From assembly GCF_009765835.1 (NCBI RefSeq), contig NZ_LMUS01000006.1:2066438-2130437 (forward strand): DNA of 64,000 nt, given 5' to 3'. The notes beneath the pieces are model-generated. The model had not been told where the DNA came from. It saw only the letters and a list, made by a program, of their open reading frames with translations, and did not search any database. The DNA is from Granulicella sp. L56 (GTDB lineage Bacteria > Acidobacteriota > Terriglobia > Terriglobales > Acidobacteriaceae). Of the stretch, positions 26,368 to 34,419 are shown in pieces. The translations under genes and the position numbers were made by a program. The first letter of the stretch is position 1; every line of letters begins with the position of its first letter.

Positions 26368-27183
26368 ATGGCACGACAATCGATACTGCTTCTCGCACTC
26401 GGCCTGGCAGCAATGCCTGTTGCATTTGCGCAGCCCACGTTGCAGCCAGCCGCCACACCGCATACGGAAGTGGCAGCGTTGCCAGACGCGCCCGGAGAAA
26501 TGTTCAGGATAGCCGGCAACAACAGCGTTGATGCTGCCGACAACTCCTCCAGCTCAGTGGACGCCTTCCCGGATGCCGAGCCGACAGGACCGGCCGTCGC
26601 GCGAAAGAGGGTGGCTTCGCGTTGGTCAGGTATCATCCTTCGCGGCCAGCAGGCTCCTGTCCTTACCGGCAGAGACAAATTTTTGATGGGTGCAAGAGAC
26701 GCGGTCTCGCCCTACTCGATTGCCGGATGGTTCTTCTCCTCGGGATACTCCCACCTGACCAACGGTTCCCCAAACTACGGCACCGACAAAGGAGCGTACG
26801 GCCAGCGACTGGGAGCTGCGGCTATCCGCGACATGAGTGAAGACGTCTTCAGTACCTCGATCCTGTCAGCCGCCTTGCACGAAGACCCTCGCTACTACAA
26901 AATGGGCCGGGACCACAGCTTCGCCCGGCGAGCCGTATACGCCGCGACGCGCGTCCTCATCACCCGTACCGATAGTGGGCGTGCAACTCCCAACCTGTCA
27001 CTCATCGGTGGAAATCTGGCAGGCGCGGCATTGACGAACGCCTACTATCCTCCCTTGAATCATGGAGCTAAACAGACCATGCTGACCTTCGGCTCTTCCC
27101 TCGGCGGCTCCGCTCTCGGCTTTGGCGTCAGTGAATTTCTCGATGACGCGCTTCAGTTCGCTCATATTAAAAAGAGCGAGTGA
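26368..27183 (+). CDS. Exported protein with LPDAP motif, paralogue 1
   Basis: A 271-residue secreted protein with a signal peptide (SILLLALGLAAMPVAFAQ). The motif LPDAP is at residues 38-42, 16 residues past the likely cleavage site. The rest has hydrophobic stretches and the segment ALHEDPRYYKMGRDHSFARR followed by AVYAATRVLITRTDSG. The next gene has the same order: SIAHQDPRYFRMPKASIPRR, then AVSRTFVANHDDG. So they are paralogues of an unrecognised family. The start at 26368 is chosen because the signal peptide begins there; an upstream frame to 26302 adds a basic, unlikely segment. Envelope location is likely; function unknown. Confidence 0.72.
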   Translation: MARQSILLLALGLAAMPVAFAQPTLQPAATPHTEVAALPDAPGEMFRIAGNNSVDAADNSSSSVDAFPDAEPTGPAVARKRVASRWSGIILRGQQAPVLTGRDKFLMGARDAVSPYSIAGWFFSSGYSHLTNGSPNYGTDKGAYGQRLGAAAIRDMSEDVFSTSILSAALHEDPRYYKMGRDHSFARRAVYAATRVLITRTDSGRATPNLSLIGGNLAGAALTNAYYPPLNHGAKQTMLTFGSSLGGSALGFGVSEFLDDALQFAHIKKSE

Positions 27184-27216
27184 CTCGCACCTCGCCGGGG
27201 TTATAGAACATAGCGA

Positions 27217-28107
27217 ATGGGCTATACGGTGATTCGATCTCTTCTGGTTCTGACGGTTGCGTTCTCCGGCGCAGCGGCCTGCGCTCAAACCAGCGCCTCG
27301 CAATCCTCCCTACCCGATGCGCCAAGCGTCCTTCTCTCCCAACAGCAGGATGTCGTCGCCGTGGCAGAGGCGTCTCTCAAGGCAAGCGGTAGCGGCGTGG
27401 CGCCTTGCACACTCCGCCACGCCATGCTCAACATTCCTTCCCACTCCCGAACCATCGAGCCCGTCCGCGTCCCCTGCAACGAACTCGTCAATCCCTACCA
27501 GCGATTCTTCGATACCAACGTCGTCATTCCTCTGACGTCGAAGCAGAAGGGATATCTGGCGATTCATAACCTGACCGACCCCGCCAACCTGGCGACCATC
27601 GTTGCGGTCGCCGGCTTCAGCACCGCCATCGATTCGCATAGCGCATACGGTCCCGGCTGGAAAGGCTTCGGCAAAAATACCGGCGTAAGCCTTTTGCAGG
27701 ACGCGACCGGAGAATTCTTCGGTGCGTATCTGATTCCTTCTATCGCCCATCAGGACCCCCGCTATTTCCGTATGCCCAAGGCAAGCATTCCGCGGCGGCT
27801 TGGACATGCGGTCTCCCGCACCTTCGTCGCCAACCACGACGACGGAGGCCTGATGCCCAACTACGCCAACCTGCTGGGCTATCCCATCAGCGCCGAGCTG
27901 AGCAACCTGTACGTTCCGGGCATCCATGCCGACCCGGCCTCCACCATGGCGCGCATCGCGACCGGCCTTGCGACCGATCCTGCCAACAACCTCATCACCG
28001 AGTTTCTGCCCGACGTGGCCAAGCACATCAGCATCCGCATCATCTTCGTGCAGCGAATCCTCAACCAGGTCGCCAGCCAGCAGCAGCAAGGCGGCACAAC
28101 GTTCTAA
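27217..28107 (+). CDS. Exported protein with LPDAP motif, paralogue 2
   Basis: A 296-residue secreted protein, 33 bp after its paralogue. A signal peptide (SLLVLTVAFSGAAACAQ) is followed by SLPDAPS (LPDAP at 32-36). Conserved with paralogue 1 are HQDPRYFRM, a basic RRLGHAVSRTF helix and the late glycine/asparagine-rich part. Cysteines occur at the export signal and in APCTLRHAM and VPCNELVNP. No catalytic motif is visible. The pair is probably one transcript; nothing in the sequence shows what it acts on. Confidence 0.72.
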   Translation: MGYTVIRSLLVLTVAFSGAAACAQTSASQSSLPDAPSVLLSQQQDVVAVAEASLKASGSGVAPCTLRHAMLNIPSHSRTIEPVRVPCNELVNPYQRFFDTNVVIPLTSKQKGYLAIHNLTDPANLATIVAVAGFSTAIDSHSAYGPGWKGFGKNTGVSLLQDATGEFFGAYLIPSIAHQDPRYFRMPKASIPRRLGHAVSRTFVANHDDGGLMPNYANLLGYPISAELSNLYVPGIHADPASTMARIATGLATDPANNLITEFLPDVAKHISIRIIFVQRILNQVASQQQQGGTTF

Positions 28108-28155
28108 AAGCTCTTTAACTACGTCGTCGCGATCAGTACCACTCGGCCACCACTG

Positions 28156-28275
28156 CACGTCATCCAACTAGTCCCGCTCAGCCACACTACACGTCATCTC
28201 GACCGGAGCAGCGCGGTCTCATCGCGCGGCGCAGTGGAGAGATCCCTGTATTTCGCCGTTGTTCTTGCCGTTGCC
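28156..28275. repeat. Intergenic repeat: head copy plus full copy
   Basis: A diverged head (CACGTCATCC at 28155) precedes by 35 bp a full copy starting at 28190, with central CGCG-GTCTCAT-CGCG hairpin and GCAGTGGAGAGATCCCTGTA. It separates the LPDAP pair from the convergent DUF882 gene. Confidence 0.85.
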
Positions 28276-28302
28276 TGTTCTTGCCATCAGGCAAATCACC
28301 CG

Positions 28303-28926
28303 CTACTCGCCCAGTGCGCGCACTCGAGTCCGGGAGTGCCGATGCCGCGACCGCACCCGTCCATACGACCACTCCCTTACCGGTCCCACATCCACATGCA
28401 CGAACTGCGACGTCGGATAGTACCCCACGCCGCCTTCATGCAGGCTTAGGGCCGCATTCCTCAGCCTGACGGTCGACACGCCCGGCACGCGGATATCAAT
28501 CGCTTTCGCCGCAATATGCTGGCTATGCTCTGCCACGCCGGTGCTGGCTGCCCGCGTCCGCAAAAAGTGATTGGTCTCCGGAGTCCTATAGCCGCAGACG
28601 ATATCGATCACCCCATTGGGCCGTCTCAACTTCGCCATCAGCGAGTGCAGTACATCGAACTCCTTCGGATCGTATGTCTTGACCGTGTCGGTCCGATAGT
28701 CACGCAGAAAATGGTTCAGCTTGTCGAGCGCCTCCGGAATATAGGTGTCCCCCACCCGGTACACCACATCAAGGCTCTCCCCCGTATGCAACTGATAGAG
28801 ATGCAGCGAATAGTTCTTGCCCTGCAGTGTCTCTGTCGGCTCCGCGGCCTTCGCCGATCCGCCCACCATCAGCACCGCCGCAGCAACAGCCACAGCCGTC
28901 ACCCACCTGTTAAAACGAAGCCTCAT
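28303..28926 (-). CDS. Exported DUF882 / M15-like peptidase
   Basis: About 207 residues, exported by an N-terminal signal (VTAVAVAAAVLMVGGSAKAA). The DUF882/YcbK pattern is clear: LNHFLRDYRTDTVKTYDPKE, CGYRTPETNHFLR, SQHIAAKAIDIRVPG and GGVGYYPTSQFVHVDVGPV, which supply the His, Asp and His ligands of the M15 zinc fold. Relatives trim peptidoglycan peptides in the periplasm. The C-terminus is arginine-rich (YGRVRSRHRHSRTRVRALGE). ATG 28926 follows a G-rich leader; an ATG at 28977 would add an unlikely segment. Confidence 0.86.
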   Translation of the reverse strand: MRLRFNRWVTAVAVAAAVLMVGGSAKAAEPTETLQGKNYSLHLYQLHTGESLDVVYRVGDTYIPEALDKLNHFLRDYRTDTVKTYDPKEFDVLHSLMAKLRRPNGVIDIVCGYRTPETNHFLRTRAASTGVAEHSQHIAAKAIDIRVPGVSTVRLRNAALSLHEGGVGYYPTSQFVHVDVGPVREWSYGRVRSRHRHSRTRVRALGE

Positions 28927-29144
28927 CCGCACATCCCCCGGGATCTGATTGTCTAAATGGTCGAACTCCAATGGCATTTGCTAAACGCCATTCGAGAATT
29001 CAATTTTATCGTCTCCAAACAACCATAATCTTCAAAATGCTCTTCCCGCATGTAACTTTTAGGTCACAGTTCCATTTCGGTTACTTCGGCACTCAGGCCG
29101 AAAGCCATCAGTCTGTCCACGATCCATTGTGTAATCATTAAGTT

Positions 29145-29870
29145 ATGACGCTCGACCCTATCCAGCTCCGCGTACTCGGCGCGCTTGTCGAAAAAGAGAT
29201 TGCCACTCCGGAAAATTATCCGCTCTCGCTCAATGCTCTGGTCAACGCGTGCAACCAGCGCTCCAGCCGCGATCCCGTGCTCAATCTGGCCGAAGACGAG
29301 GTGCGCCAGGCAATCCATTCGCTCGAAGACCTCAAGCTCACCGCTCCCGTCAACGATAGCCGCGTGCCCAAGTACGAGCACCGCATCCGTACCGTGCTGA
29401 ATCTTCGTCGAGACGAGACCGCCGTTCTCTGCCTGCTGATGCTGCGCGGCGCACAGACCCCCGGCGAACTGCGCAGCCGCGCGGACCGCCTCTACACCTT
29501 CGATGACATTGGTTCCGTCACCAGCACGCTCGACCGCCTCGCCTCCCGTCCCCAGCCTGCTCAGGATGCAGAAACTCCCGACGCCACCGGACCACTCGTG
29601 ATCATGCTGCCGCGTCAGCCCGGCGCGCGCGAGTCCCGCTACATGCATCTGCTGGGCGGCCCAATCGCCGTCTCCGCGCCGCCGTCTTCATGGTCGCAGC
29701 CTCTGCCCGACAGCGGCCACAGCACAGGTTCCTCGCGCGAACTGCTCGTCAGTCTTCACGAAGAAGTCATTACGCTGCATTCCACGGTCGCGGCGCTGGA
29801 GCGGCGCATCACGCAGCTTGAATCTCTTCGCACCTCTGAGCCCCTTCCACTCGCCGAGGCCGTAGACTAA
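29145..29870 (+). CDS. yceH: YceH family protein (DUF480)
   Basis: A 241-residue cytosolic protein. The DUF480 core is typical: QLRVLGALVEKEIATPENYP, SLNALVNACNQRSSRDPVL, LEDLKLTAPVNDSRVPKYEH and CLLMLRGAQTPGELRSRADR, two winged-helix modules. The C-terminus adds a helix rich in leucine (SLHEEVITLHSTVAALERRI). Function is not established in any organism I can name. The next gene begins 25 bp later on the same strand, so the two are likely co-transcribed. ATG 29145 fits the family N-terminus. Confidence 0.9.
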   Translation: MTLDPIQLRVLGALVEKEIATPENYPLSLNALVNACNQRSSRDPVLNLAEDEVRQAIHSLEDLKLTAPVNDSRVPKYEHRIRTVLNLRRDETAVLCLLMLRGAQTPGELRSRADRLYTFDDIGSVTSTLDRLASRPQPAQDAETPDATGPLVIMLPRQPGARESRYMHLLGGPIAVSAPPSSWSQPLPDSGHSTGSSRELLVSLHEEVITLHSTVAALERRITQLESLRTSEPLPLAEAVD

Positions 29871-29894
29871 TCGCAGTACACTGAGACATCCGCC

Positions 29895-32159
29895 ATGCCT
29901 CCCACGCCTTCCTTAAATACGGCGTCTCTCGCAGAGTCTGTGCAAGCAGCCTCTTTCAAGGCAGCGGGTCTGGACTTCGCCGCGCTTCTCGACGCGTCGC
30001 CCGATGCCATCATTGCATTCGACCGCGACTTCCGCATCGTCTACGCGAATCCTCAGGCCATCCGTATCAGCCAGTTGGAGACGGATGGTTTCATCGGCAA
30101 AATCTACTGGGACATACGTTCGGAATCGCGAGGTACCATCCTCGAAGAGAATTTTCTGGCCGCCATGCACAATCGCGTTTCGCGCCAGTTCGAGTTCTAT
30201 TGCGCTCCGGTTGGCCTCTGGATGGATATCCTGGTAACTCCCTTGGCGGATGGGCTGGCCGTCTTCTATAAAGACATCTCCGCCGCCAAGCTAGCCAGGG
30301 AGACCCGTGACATCGCAACCAGGCGCCTTCAGCAGACCTTCGACGCGATGCCCGATTCCATCGCCTGCCTCGACCGCGATTGGAACTTCACCTTCGCCAA
30401 CTGGCGCGCCGTCGACATGCTCGCCTCCGGGCCGCTTGCCGGGGATAACCTCTGGCAATGCCTGCACCACAGCAGGCAGGAGCCCTTCAGCTCCAACTAT
30501 CGCAAAGCCATGGAGCAGCGCGTCCCGACCGAGTTCGAGGCGTACTATCCCGCGCCGGTCGACCTGTGGCTCAACATCCAGTCGATTCCCTCCGACGACG
30601 GCATCATCATCTTCTTTCGCGACATCACCGAGCGGCGACAGGCCGAAGAGGCGCTCCGCGAAAGCGAGCTTCGCTACCGGGCTCTGACAGACCTCAATCC
30701 TCAGGCCATCTGGATGGGCGATGCCAACGGCAGGATCACCTACGCCAATCATGGCTTCAGCGACTACCTCGGCTTCACGACCGCCGACCTCGACCATTGG
30801 ATTACCGCCTTCCATCCCGACGACCGCACCCGCGTCCTCGACGCATGGGCGGTCTGCGTCTCTACCGCTGCCGAGTACGATATCGAGGCCCGCCTTTTCC
30901 GTGCCCGCGACAGTCTGCCGCGCTGGTGGTGGATTCGCGCTCAACCGATCCGCGACGCATCCGGCACGATTCTCTACTGGCTGGGCGTCGCCATCGACAT
31001 CGACGACCGCAAGACCTTCGCCGAGATGCTACTGCAAAAGCAGGCGGAGACCGAGCGTCAGCGCACCGAACTAGAAACCATCTACGACACTGCTCCCGTC
31101 GGCCTCGCGCTCTTCGATCCCGTCGAGTTCCGCTACCTGCGCGTCAACGACCATCAGGCTGCGATCATCGGTCTACCCAAGGACAGGATTCTAGGCCGTT
31201 CCATCAACGAGATCGCTCCGCTCGCCGGGCTGAAAGAGCTGTTTCAACAGGTCGCCGCCGGCAAAGTGGTCAGGAACCACATCCTCGAAGGCGAACTTCC
31301 CAGCCGCCCCGGCCAGCATCGCTTCTGGAGCGTCAACTACTCTCCGGTCTATGGCGCCGAAGGAAAAGTTGAGGCCATCGCCGCAGTCATCGTAGAGATT
31401 ACCCATCAGAAGAAGGCCGAGAGCGCTCTCATCCAGAGTGAGAAGCTTGCCGCCGTCGGTCGCCTCGCAAGCTCCATCTCGCACGAGATCAATAACCCGC
31501 TCGAAGCCATCACCAACCTCCTTTATCTGATCAATCTCTCCGACGATCTGTCTCCCGGAGCGCGGGATTACCTGCACACGGCGCAGAGCGAGCTCTCGCG
31601 TGTCTGCCAGATCGCCACCCAGACGCTCCGCTTCCACCGTCAGGCCGTTCGCGCCACCAATGTCACCGCTGCCGATCTTGTAGACGCCGTCCTCAATCTC
31701 TATCAGGGCCGTCTCGCCAATTCGAGCGTCAAGGTCGAAGCCTGCTACGCCACTCAGACCCGCATCCTCTGCTTTGAAAACGACATCCGCCAGGTCCTCA
31801 ACAACCTGATCGCCAACGCCATTGACGCCATGCGCCAGGGCGGCCGCCTCATCGTCCGCGCCCACGACACCACCGACCATTCGGAGAACTCTCCGAAGAG
31901 TCGGCAGGGCATCCGCATCACCATCGCCGACACCGGACACGGCATGTCACCCGAGGTGCAAACCCGCCTCTTCGAGCCCTTCTACACCACCAAAGACCTC
32001 AACGGCACCGGGCTCGGCCTCTGGATCTCCGCCGGAATCGTGCGCCGCCATCAGGGACGTCTTAGCTTCCGCAGCACACAGCATTCCGTCCACCACGGCA
32101 CCATCTTCTCGCTCTTTCTCCCATGGGCAGAAGAACCATCGCCGCCTGCCTCGCAGTAA
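29895..32159 (+). CDS. Multi-PAS sensor histidine kinase
   Basis: A 754-residue cytosolic kinase without membrane segments. It has four PAS domains in a row, at about 25-130 (LLDASPDAIIAFDRDFRIVY), 150-255, 265-385 (LNPQAIWMGDANGRITYANH) and 395-515 (DTAPVGLALFDPVEFRYLRV). The phosphoacceptor helix reads SISHEINNPLEAITNLLY (His about 530). The ATPase has an N box (RQVLNNLIANAIDAM) and G boxes (DTGHGM; GTGLGLWISAGIV). The stacked PAS domains suggest sensing of a soluble or redox cue; no cofactor ligand is evident. No response regulator gene is nearby. Confidence 0.92.
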   Translation: MPPTPSLNTASLAESVQAASFKAAGLDFAALLDASPDAIIAFDRDFRIVYANPQAIRISQLETDGFIGKIYWDIRSESRGTILEENFLAAMHNRVSRQFEFYCAPVGLWMDILVTPLADGLAVFYKDISAAKLARETRDIATRRLQQTFDAMPDSIACLDRDWNFTFANWRAVDMLASGPLAGDNLWQCLHHSRQEPFSSNYRKAMEQRVPTEFEAYYPAPVDLWLNIQSIPSDDGIIIFFRDITERRQAEEALRESELRYRALTDLNPQAIWMGDANGRITYANHGFSDYLGFTTADLDHWITAFHPDDRTRVLDAWAVCVSTAAEYDIEARLFRARDSLPRWWWIRAQPIRDASGTILYWLGVAIDIDDRKTFAEMLLQKQAETERQRTELETIYDTAPVGLALFDPVEFRYLRVNDHQAAIIGLPKDRILGRSINEIAPLAGLKELFQQVAAGKVVRNHILEGELPSRPGQHRFWSVNYSPVYGAEGKVEAIAAVIVEITHQKKAESALIQSEKLAAVGRLASSISHEINNPLEAITNLLYLINLSDDLSPGARDYLHTAQSELSRVCQIATQTLRFHRQAVRATNVTAADLVDAVLNLYQGRLANSSVKVEACYATQTRILCFENDIRQVLNNLIANAIDAMRQGGRLIVRAHDTTDHSENSPKSRQGIRITIADTGHGMSPEVQTRLFEPFYTTKDLNGTGLGLWISAGIVRRHQGRLSFRSTQHSVHHGTIFSLFLPWAEEPSPPASQ

Positions 32160-32195
32160 ACCGGCTCCCAAGCAGCAGCCATGTCCCAAAGTATT

Positions 32196-32340
32196 GTCAT
32201 CCTTCGCCGCAGGCGAAGGATCTGCTTTAAGCAGCCTCAGAACCATGTCATCTCGACCGCTCGCACCAGCCCCAACCGCACGTCATCTCGACCGGAGCGA
32301 AGCGGAGTGGAGAGACCCCTGTATTTCGCCGTTACCTGTT
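32196..32340. repeat. Compound intergenic repeat (two families)
   Basis: First a second-family element, GTCATCCTTCGCCGCAGGCG with AAGGATCTGCTTT (32196-32229). Then a head copy of the first family (CATGTCATCTCGACC, 32244), and 35 bp later a full copy (32279) ending GTATTTCGCC. An open frame continues from here into the GH2 gene but is only translated repeat. Confidence 0.9.
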
Positions 32341-32375
32341 TCACAATCAATAGCCACCCATTGGTACGACCTCGT

Positions 32376-34244
32376 ATGATGGTCGCCATGTTCCCTGAAG
32401 CCTTCTGCCGCCTGCGCAAAACCCTCCTTGCCACTCTAAGCACTGCCCTCCTGCTCTCCTCAGCCGCCGCCCACGCGCAGACCGCCGATACCACGCTGCT
32501 GGTGGACATCGACCACCGCGCCGCCACCTCGCTCGATGGCGACTGGCACACCATCGTCGATCCCTACTCCACCGGCCTCTACAACTTCCATCACGAGATC
32601 AAGGCAGACGGCTACTTCATGAACGGGACGAAGGCCTACAACGGTGAGCCGCTCGAATACAACTTCGCCACCTCTCCCACGCTCAAGGTTCCCGGCGACT
32701 GGAACACGCAGCGCCGCGACCTCTTCTACTACGAAGGCGTCCTGTGGTACGAGAAGGACTTTAAGTACAGCCCCAAGCCCAACACCCGCACCTTCATCCA
32801 CTTCGGCGCTGCCAACTATCGCAGTCACGTCTGGGTCAACACTAAAAAAGTCTGCGAGCACGAGGGCGGCTTCACTCCCTTCGACTGCGACGTCACCGGC
32901 GTCGTCAAAGATGGCGATAACTTCGTCGTCGTCGCCGTAGACAACACTCGCTCCGCCGACGGTGTACCCACTCTCCAGACCGACTGGTGGAACTACGGCG
33001 GCCTCACCCGCGACGTCTCTCTCGTCGACGTACCTCAGCAGTTCATCGACGACTACGATCTCCATCTCAGCCGCGCCGACCACGATCTCATCGAAGGCTA
33101 CGTCCACGTAGAAAACGCAACTCCCGGCACAGACGTCACCGTCTCCATCCCCGAGCTGCACGCCACCACCCACGCCACCGTCGATGCGAATGCCCGCGCC
33201 GCCATCAAGCTCCCCGTCAAATCACTCAGCCTGTGGTCGCCCGACAACCCCAAACTCTACAAGGTCGACCTCGCCTCTGGCTCCGATCGCCTCGAAGACG
33301 AGATGGGCTTCCGCACCATCGAAACCCGCGGCACCGAGATTCTGCTCAACGGCAAACCTATCTTCCTGCGCGGCGTCTCCGTCCACGCCGAAGCCCCCTA
33401 CCGCACCGGACGCGCCTACAGCGAGAAAGACGTGGACACGCTGCTCGGCTGGGCCAAAGAGATGGGCTGCAACTACGTCCGCCTCGCCCACTACCCACAC
33501 GATCAGCGCATGACCCGCGCCACCGACCGCCTCGGCATCCTCGTCTGGTCCGAGATTCCCGACTACTGGGCGCTCCAGTTCGACAACCCCGCCGTCCTCG
33601 CCAAATCCAAACAGCAGCTCGGCGAGATGATCCGCCGCGACCGCGACAAGGCCTCCATCATCCTCTGGTCCGTCGCCAACGAAACTCCCGACACCGAGGC
33701 GCGCACCAAATACCTCACCACCATGGCCAACCTCACCCGCCAGCTCGACCCCACCCGCCTCGTCACCGCCGCTCTGCTGGTCAAAACCCAGAAGACCGCC
33801 AACGGCTCCGTCAAGATCGTCGATGATCCGCTCGGCAAGGCGCTCGACGTCATCGGCACCAACGAGTACATCGGCTGGTACGAGCAGAAGCCCGCCGGAG
33901 CCGACACCACCACCTGGGACATTCACTACCAGAAGCCCGTCATCATGTCGGAGTTCGGTGCCGCCGCCCGCGCCGGCCACCACGGCCCCGCCACCGAGCG
34001 CTGGACAGAGGAGTATCAGGCCGACGTCTACAAGCACCAGATCCCCATGCTCAACCGCATCCCGCAGCTTCGCGGTACCAGCGCCTGGGTGCTCATGGAC
34101 TTCCGCTCTCCCATGCGCACACTACCCGGCCTGCAGGACAACTTCAACCGCAAGGGCCTCATCTCCGACCAGGGCGAAAAGAAGCAAGCCTTCTTCGTCC
34201 TGCAAAAAGCCTACAAAGATAAGACCCTTGGCAAAGCTGAATAG
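32376..34244 (+). CDS. Secreted GH2 enzyme, probable beta-glucuronidase
   Basis: About 622 residues from the ATG at 32376 (32379 and 32388 are alternatives), with a signal peptide (LATLSTALLLSSAAAHAQ). The family 2 layout is jelly-roll (LWYEKDFKYSPKPNTRTFIH), immunoglobulin-like domain and TIM barrel. Acid/base Glu lies in ILWSVANETPD and the nucleophile in VIMSEFGAAA. Near the C-terminus FNRKG followed by LISDQGEKKQAFFVLQKAY matches the Asn-x-Lys motif that binds the uronate carboxylate in beta-glucuronidases. It would release glucuronic acid outside the inner membrane. The frame is open further upstream to 32181, but that part is only the translated intergenic repeat and should be excluded. 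Confidence 0.87.
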   Translation: MMVAMFPEAFCRLRKTLLATLSTALLLSSAAAHAQTADTTLLVDIDHRAATSLDGDWHTIVDPYSTGLYNFHHEIKADGYFMNGTKAYNGEPLEYNFATSPTLKVPGDWNTQRRDLFYYEGVLWYEKDFKYSPKPNTRTFIHFGAANYRSHVWVNTKKVCEHEGGFTPFDCDVTGVVKDGDNFVVVAVDNTRSADGVPTLQTDWWNYGGLTRDVSLVDVPQQFIDDYDLHLSRADHDLIEGYVHVENATPGTDVTVSIPELHATTHATVDANARAAIKLPVKSLSLWSPDNPKLYKVDLASGSDRLEDEMGFRTIETRGTEILLNGKPIFLRGVSVHAEAPYRTGRAYSEKDVDTLLGWAKEMGCNYVRLAHYPHDQRMTRATDRLGILVWSEIPDYWALQFDNPAVLAKSKQQLGEMIRRDRDKASIILWSVANETPDTEARTKYLTTMANLTRQLDPTRLVTAALLVKTQKTANGSVKIVDDPLGKALDVIGTNEYIGWYEQKPAGADTTTWDIHYQKPVIMSEFGAAARAGHHGPATERWTEEYQADVYKHQIPMLNRIPQLRGTSAWVLMDFRSPMRTLPGLQDNFNRKGLISDQGEKKQAFFVLQKAYKDKTLGKAE

Positions 34245-34268
34245 CGTAGAGAAGAGGCACCACAAACG

Positions 34269-34345
34269 CACGTCATCTCGACCGAAGGCGGCGCTTTTGC
34301 CCTATTTTGTTGTCATTCCCGAAGGGAATCTGCGTTTCTTTAGTT
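34269..34345. repeat. Intergenic repeats, truncated
   Basis: The head and variable part of the first family (CACGTCATCTCGACCGAAGG, then CGGCGCTTTTGCC) is broken off and replaced by a second-family copy, TTGTCATTCCCGAAGGGAAT with CTGCGTTTCT. The junction is a natural hybrid of the two families. Confidence 0.8.
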
Positions 34346-34419
34346 TTTACATGACTACACCGTAAGGAAACAGCGATCAGTGTGCGGAGTAGACGTGGTT
34401 CAGAGGCAGTGACCCACGC

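Noticed and set aside
26148-26678. 176-codon minus-strand frame over the first LPDAP gene
   Set aside because: Shadow frame; the plus-strand gene has a signal peptide and a paralogue next door.
32181-32375. Upstream extension of the GH2 open frame
   Set aside because: It is the translated intergenic repeat; the signal peptide begins after 32376.
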